A stretch of 8,270 nucleotides of DNA, taken from an uncultured Opitutia bacterium. Lineage in GTDB: Bacteria; Verrucomicrobiota; Verrucomicrobiia; Opitutales; UBA953. Shown in pieces: positions 5,849-8,270 of the stretch. The position numbers and the translations under genes are program-made. Under the pieces are notes generated by a model. That model did not search any database and was not told where the DNA came from. It saw only the letters and a list, made by a program, of their open reading frames with translations. The stretch's first letter is position 1. The number at the start of each line of letters is the position of its first letter. The stretch lies in assembly GCA_903921665.1 (NCBI GenBank), contig CAIXQT010000055.1, forward strand, positions 1 to 8,270. Reading direction: 5' to 3'.

Positions 5849-5925
5849 CGGGCAGTGGCTCAATCTGGTAGAGCGCTGCTTTCGGGTAGCAGAGGCTGAG
5901 AGTTCAAATCTCTCCTGCCCGACCA
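5849..5925 (+). tRNA. tRNA-Pro (anticodon CGG)
   Basis: The 77-base cloverleaf is complete. The acceptor stem is CGGGCAG with CTGCCCG, followed by A73 and an encoded CCA (5923-5925). The D stem is GCTC/GAGC, the anticodon stem CTGCT/AGCAG around TTCGGGT, and the T arm GAGAG-TTCAAAT-CTCTC. The anticodon CGG is at 5883-5885 with G37 after it, as expected for proline, and C1-G72 is typical of bacterial tRNA-Pro. A different acceptor register starting GTCGGGC would place no CCA at the 3' end. Confidence 0.97.
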
Positions 5926-5931
5926 ATTTAA

Positions 5932-5965
5932 AGACCCCGGGGATGTTTCGACCTCCCCGGGGTCT
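5932..5965 (+). terminator. Strong hairpin after tRNA-Pro, probable terminator or attenuator
   Basis: A perfect 12-bp stem, AGACCCCGGGGA with TCCCCGGGGTCT, closes a 10-base loop (5944-5953) and begins 6 bases after the tRNA CCA. The following bases (TCTCCTGCTTG overlapping the stem end) are pyrimidine-rich but not a clean U-run. It ends 16 bases before the ATG of the next gene, so read-through from the tRNA promoter into that gene is possible. Confidence 0.7.
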
Positions 5966-5981
5966 CCTGCTTGGGGATTGA

Positions 5982-7082
5982 ATGGAGCGCCGGACCCCGT
6001 CTACTCGGCCCATGCGAATCGCAGGCCTCCTGCTGGCAGCCGTCTCCGGATGGCTCCTCTGCTCCTGCGCCAACCCGACGCCTGACCGTCCACTCGTCTT
6101 GGTCCACGTGATGCCTTGGTTCGAAAGCAAGCCGGTCAGCGGTCGGTGGGGCTGGCACTGGACCATGGACAAGACCGACCCCGACAAAGGAGCGCTGGCC
6201 ACGCACGACCGGCCCTTGCTCGGGCCTTACGACTCGGGCGACCCGGCGGTCATCGCGACCCAGGTAGCCCTCATGAAGGCCGCGGGCATCGACGGAGCGA
6301 TCATCGACTGGAACGGACCTGACGGCTTCGCCGATTACGCGATGATCCATCGGAACACGACTTTGCTCATCGCCGAACTCAAGAAGGCGGGACTGAAGTT
6401 CGCGGTCTGCGTCGAAGACAACCCCGGCCATCGCTTCATGAAGGAAGGGCAGCTCACCCGGGCGCAGGCCACCGCCAAGGTCGCCGCCTCGTTTGCGTGG
6501 GCCGATGAGCATTGGCTGACGGACCCTGCGTATGTACGAGTCGCCAACCGACCGCTGCTGATGATCTTCGGTCCGCAATACCTCGAGGAAGCCGAATGGT
6601 CCGCCATCCGCGCGAACTTGAAGCAAAACCCGCTCACCTTCGCCCTACCCCACCTCAGCCGCCGACCCGATGTCGACGGCGCGTTCGCATGGGTGCCCGT
6701 CAGCGAAGGAAAAACGGTCGCACGTGAAACCTGGACCGCCGAGCATGTGGCGCTTTACGCCGGCGAACAGAAAACTGGCCGACCCTTCGCCGCCGTGGCC
6801 TTCCCGGGCTACCGTGATTTCTATGCGCAAGCCGGCGCCGGCAAGAGCTACGGCTCGATCGATTATCGCGACGGCCAGACCTTCGCCGAGTCCTTCGACC
6901 TGGCCATGAAATCCGGAGCACCCATCGTGCAGATCGCGACGTGGAACGACTACGGCGAAGGCACCGGCATCGAGCCCACCATCGAGCGAGGCACCCGTGA
7001 CCTCGAAGTCATCATGCGCCGCCTCCGCCCCGACGCCGACCCGGCGGAATTGAAGAAGATTCTCGCGAAGCATAAAAGGTAG
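5982..7082 (+). CDS. GH71/GH99-like glycoside hydrolase, probable lipoprotein
   Basis: The product is 366 residues from the ATG at 5982. An in-frame ATG at 6012 gives 356 and places MRIAGLLLAA directly at the N-terminus. The signal peptide ends in a lipobox-like L26-C-S-C29, so the protein is probably lipid-anchored. A GGGGA stretch 5 bases before 5982 slightly favours the longer start, while signal-peptide shape favours 6012. Recognisable blocks are VMPWF (43-47), YDSGDP (83-88), GIDGAIIDWNG (102-112) and WNDYGEGTGIEP (321-332), as in GH71/GH99-like TIM-barrel proteins, which include alpha-glucanases and endo-alpha-mannosidases. By motif alignment D323 and E326 would occupy the paired-acid positions of GH99, with Asp in the first instead of Glu. 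It probably acts on an external alpha-glycan; specificity is unknown. The stop codon TAG lies inside the palindromic element at 7078-7131. Confidence 0.83.
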   Translation: MERRTPSTRPMRIAGLLLAAVSGWLLCSCANPTPDRPLVLVHVMPWFESKPVSGRWGWHWTMDKTDPDKGALATHDRPLLGPYDSGDPAVIATQVALMKAAGIDGAIIDWNGPDGFADYAMIHRNTTLLIAELKKAGLKFAVCVEDNPGHRFMKEGQLTRAQATAKVAASFAWADEHWLTDPAYVRVANRPLLMIFGPQYLEEAEWSAIRANLKQNPLTFALPHLSRRPDVDGAFAWVPVSEGKTVARETWTAEHVALYAGEQKTGRPFAAVAFPGYRDFYAQAGAGKSYGSIDYRDGQTFAESFDLAMKSGAPIVQIATWNDYGEGTGIEPTIERGTRDLEVIMRRLRPDADPAELKKILAKHKR

Positions 7083-7131
7083 GGGCGTGCGGCCCGCACG
7101 CCCGCGGATGACCGGGCCGGTCATCCCTACC
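7078..7131. repeat. Three-way-junction palindromic element, copy 2
   Basis: This 54-base element has the same skeleton as 2968-3023. The outer stem is GGTAG (7078-7082) with CTACC (7127-7131). Arm 1 (7083-7103) has stem GGGCGTGC and loop GGCCC. After GC, arm 2 (7106-7126) has stem GGATGACC and loop GGGCC. The loops are reverse complements. The arms share no sequence with copy 1 beyond the GG..CC edges. The upstream gene's TAG stop is part of the outer stem. Confidence 0.85.
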
Positions 7132-7143
7132 CAAGCAATCTGG

Positions 7144-7173
7144 CTATACTCCATACTCAATACTCCATACTCT
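7144..7173 (+). repeat. TACTCCA heptamer array upstream of the isomerase gene, copy B
   Basis: The units are TACTCCA, TACTCAA, TACTCCA and TACTCT, preceded by CTA. The array ends 10 bases before the ATG at 7184 and matches 4990-5019 at 28 of 30 positions in the same gene-relative orientation. GGTTCCTAAG follows before the ATG, with no good Shine-Dalgarno sequence. Confidence 0.85.
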
Positions 7174-7183
7174 GGTTCCTAAG

Positions 7184-8014
7184 ATGCACCGCCTCCTCGC
7201 CCTCCTCCTCTCCGTCGCGACCGCCGTCGCGGCGCCGCTGCTCGACCGCACCCCTGGCGTCGTCTCCTATACGTTCCGGAATGAGTTCAAGGCCGACATG
7301 CCGGGCACGTTCGACCTGGTGAAGCGCCTCGGCATCACGGACATCGAGATGTCCAACCTCTTCGGCCAGCCGCCCGCCAAGATCCGCGAGCTCATGGATG
7401 CCCGTGGCATCGCGTGCTCATCGTACGGCGCGCCTTACAACGATGTCCTCAAGAAGACCGATGAGGTCGGCGCGACGGCCAAGATCCTCGGCGCGCAATA
7501 CGTCCGCGTCTCGCTGCCCTTCACCAAGACGCCGTTCGACAAAGCCGCCGCCACCCAGCGGGCCGCCGAGATGAACGCGATGGGCAAGCATCTCCGCGAG
7601 AAACACGGACTGGCCTTCGTCCTTCACAACCATGGCATGGAATTCGTCCCCGAAGGCAAAGGCACGCTGTACGACTTCCTCCATGAACAGACCCGGCCCG
7701 AAGACGTGAGCTTCGAACTCGACGTCCTCTGGGCCTACCTGCCTGGCGCCGACCCGGTCGCGATCTTCGAGAAATACGGCTCCCGCATCCCGCTCATGCA
7801 CGTGAAGGACGTCCGCAAAGGCGTACCACGCACCTGGGGACATAAATATGACTCCGACAACGACGTCACGCTGGGGACGGGCCAGCTCGACCAGGCGGCC
7901 ATCTTCGCCGCCGCCAAGAAGGCCGGCGTGAAGCATTACTACCTCGAGGACGAGAGTTCCCACTCTCAGGCCCAGATTCCGCAGTCGATCGCCACCCTGA
8001 AGGCCGACCGTTGA
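7184..8014 (+). CDS. Exported sugar phosphate isomerase/epimerase-like TIM-barrel protein
   Basis: The product is 276 residues. Residues 1-17 form a signal peptide (LLALLLSVATAVAA), so it should be exported, as is common for this family in Verrucomicrobiota and Planctomycetes. The rest is a xylose isomerase-like TIM barrel (AP_endonuc_2 type). Likely metal or substrate residues are E55 in DIEM, H148 and H150 in LHNHGMEF, E178/D180 in FELDVLWA, H206 in LMHVKDV, and E255 in YYLEDES. GTGQLD (231-236) is a further family block. Members isomerise or epimerise free or modified sugars; the real substrate is not shown. The start at 7184 is fixed by the signal peptide. Upstream is the second palindromic element and a heptamer array. 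Downstream a PSD1-type cytochrome gene starts after 131 bases. Confidence 0.92.
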   Translation: MHRLLALLLSVATAVAAPLLDRTPGVVSYTFRNEFKADMPGTFDLVKRLGITDIEMSNLFGQPPAKIRELMDARGIACSSYGAPYNDVLKKTDEVGATAKILGAQYVRVSLPFTKTPFDKAAATQRAAEMNAMGKHLREKHGLAFVLHNHGMEFVPEGKGTLYDFLHEQTRPEDVSFELDVLWAYLPGADPVAIFEKYGSRIPLMHVKDVRKGVPRTWGHKYDSDNDVTLGTGQLDQAAIFAAAKKAGVKHYYLEDESSHSQAQIPQSIATLKADR

Positions 8015-8145
8015 ATCCCTCTGGATGGGAAAGGACAACTTAAGGGCGGGAAACTGCCGTGGTTGGGGTTGAAATCTCCGAATGGGCGGTCTCTTTTATA
8101 AGCCTTACGGCGGAACACCCCTGCTCCGTCGACTGTCCTATCCCC

Positions 8146-8270
8146 ATGCCCCCCAAGGCCACCCTTTTCCTCGGCGTCTTCCTCGGTGCCGTCTGCTCCG
8201 CCGAGCCGATCAACTTCAGCCGCCAGATCCGTCCGATCCTGTCCGAGAACTGCATCGCCTGCCACGGCCC
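8146..8270 (+). CDS. PSD1-type planctomycete cytochrome C protein, N-terminal fragment
   Basis: Only 41 full codons and two bases of the next are visible before the right edge. A signal peptide (about residues 1-19, cleavage near CSA|EP) is followed by INFSRQIRPILSENCIACHG. Its heme-binding C36-I-A-C-H40 (8251-8265) and the NFSRQIRPILSENC context are typical of the PSD1/DUF1549/DUF1553 proteins abundant in Planctomycetes and Verrucomicrobia. These are usually 700-1100 residues long. A pyrimidine run, CCTATCCCC, lies directly before the ATG with no Shine-Dalgarno sequence. The fragment is strongly diagnostic for the heme motif, but domains after it cannot be seen. Confidence 0.88.
   Translation, partial: MPPKATLFLGVFLGAVCSAEPINFSRQIRPILSENCIACHG

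Noticed and set aside
5849..5925. tRNA-Pro as an integration site for a mobile island
   Set aside because: There is no integrase and no repeated copy of the tRNA 3' end within the window.
2968..7131. The paired palindromes as ends of one composite transposon spanning 2968-7131
   Set aside because: The region between them holds ordinary host-type genes and a tRNA, with no transposase. I also saw no target-site duplication flanking either element.
8069..8102. Promoter for the PSD1-type gene (TTGAAA at 8069-8074 with TATAAG at 8097-8102)
   Set aside because: The 22-base gap is too long for a standard sigma-70 promoter. TATAAG alone is suggestive but not enough.

Overview
This window most likely comes from a member of the Verrucomicrobiota or a close PVC-superphylum relative. 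It is GC-rich by eye. It carries a PVC-type fusion of a sorbosone-dehydrogenase-like propeller with cytochrome c, and the start of a PSD1-type planctomycete cytochrome C protein. It also has several exported carbohydrate-active proteins and little use of Shine-Dalgarno sequences. The phylum call rests on these protein families, not on a marker gene.

Layout. Positions 2-2869 (+) hold most of a large exported protein with a partial, apparently inactivated SGNH domain, a beta-propeller, a helical repeat region and a C-terminal cytochrome c. Positions 3145-3816 (+) encode a small exported SGNH hydrolase. A 377-base convergent gap follows, full of short tandem and inverted repeats. On the minus strand lie a YhhW-type pirin (5036-5737), a tandem CDGSH iron-sulfur protein (4744-4983) and a DoxX-like membrane protein with a cysteine-rich tail (4194-4697). 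They look like a three-gene redox/metal operon ending in a clear intrinsic terminator (4148-4172). Next on the plus strand come tRNA-Pro(CGG) (5849-5925), a strong hairpin (5932-5965), a GH71/GH99-like lipoprotein (5982-7082), an exported sugar-phosphate isomerase/epimerase-like protein (7184-8014), and the first 42 residues of a PSD1-type cytochrome (8146 onward). The plus-strand proteins fit extracytoplasmic breakdown of polysaccharides, with de-esterification, glycan cleavage, sugar isomerisation or oxidation, and electron transfer to cytochromes. The substrate cannot be read from the sequence.

The most unusual content is between the genes. Two elements (2968-3023 and 7078-7131) share one skeleton: GGTAG, then a hairpin GG..CC, then GC, then a second hairpin GG..CC, then CTACC. 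The stems differ completely between copies yet all four pair perfectly. Within each copy the two hairpin loops are reverse complements of each other. Two genes are followed, one base after the TGA stop, by 7-bp hairpins capped by C(GNA)G triloops. Three genes have pyrimidine-rich tandem arrays with units starting TAC just before the ATG, where a ribosome binding site is expected. Several intergenic regions are thus mosaics of short structured repeats, placed at stop and start codons in a non-random-looking way.
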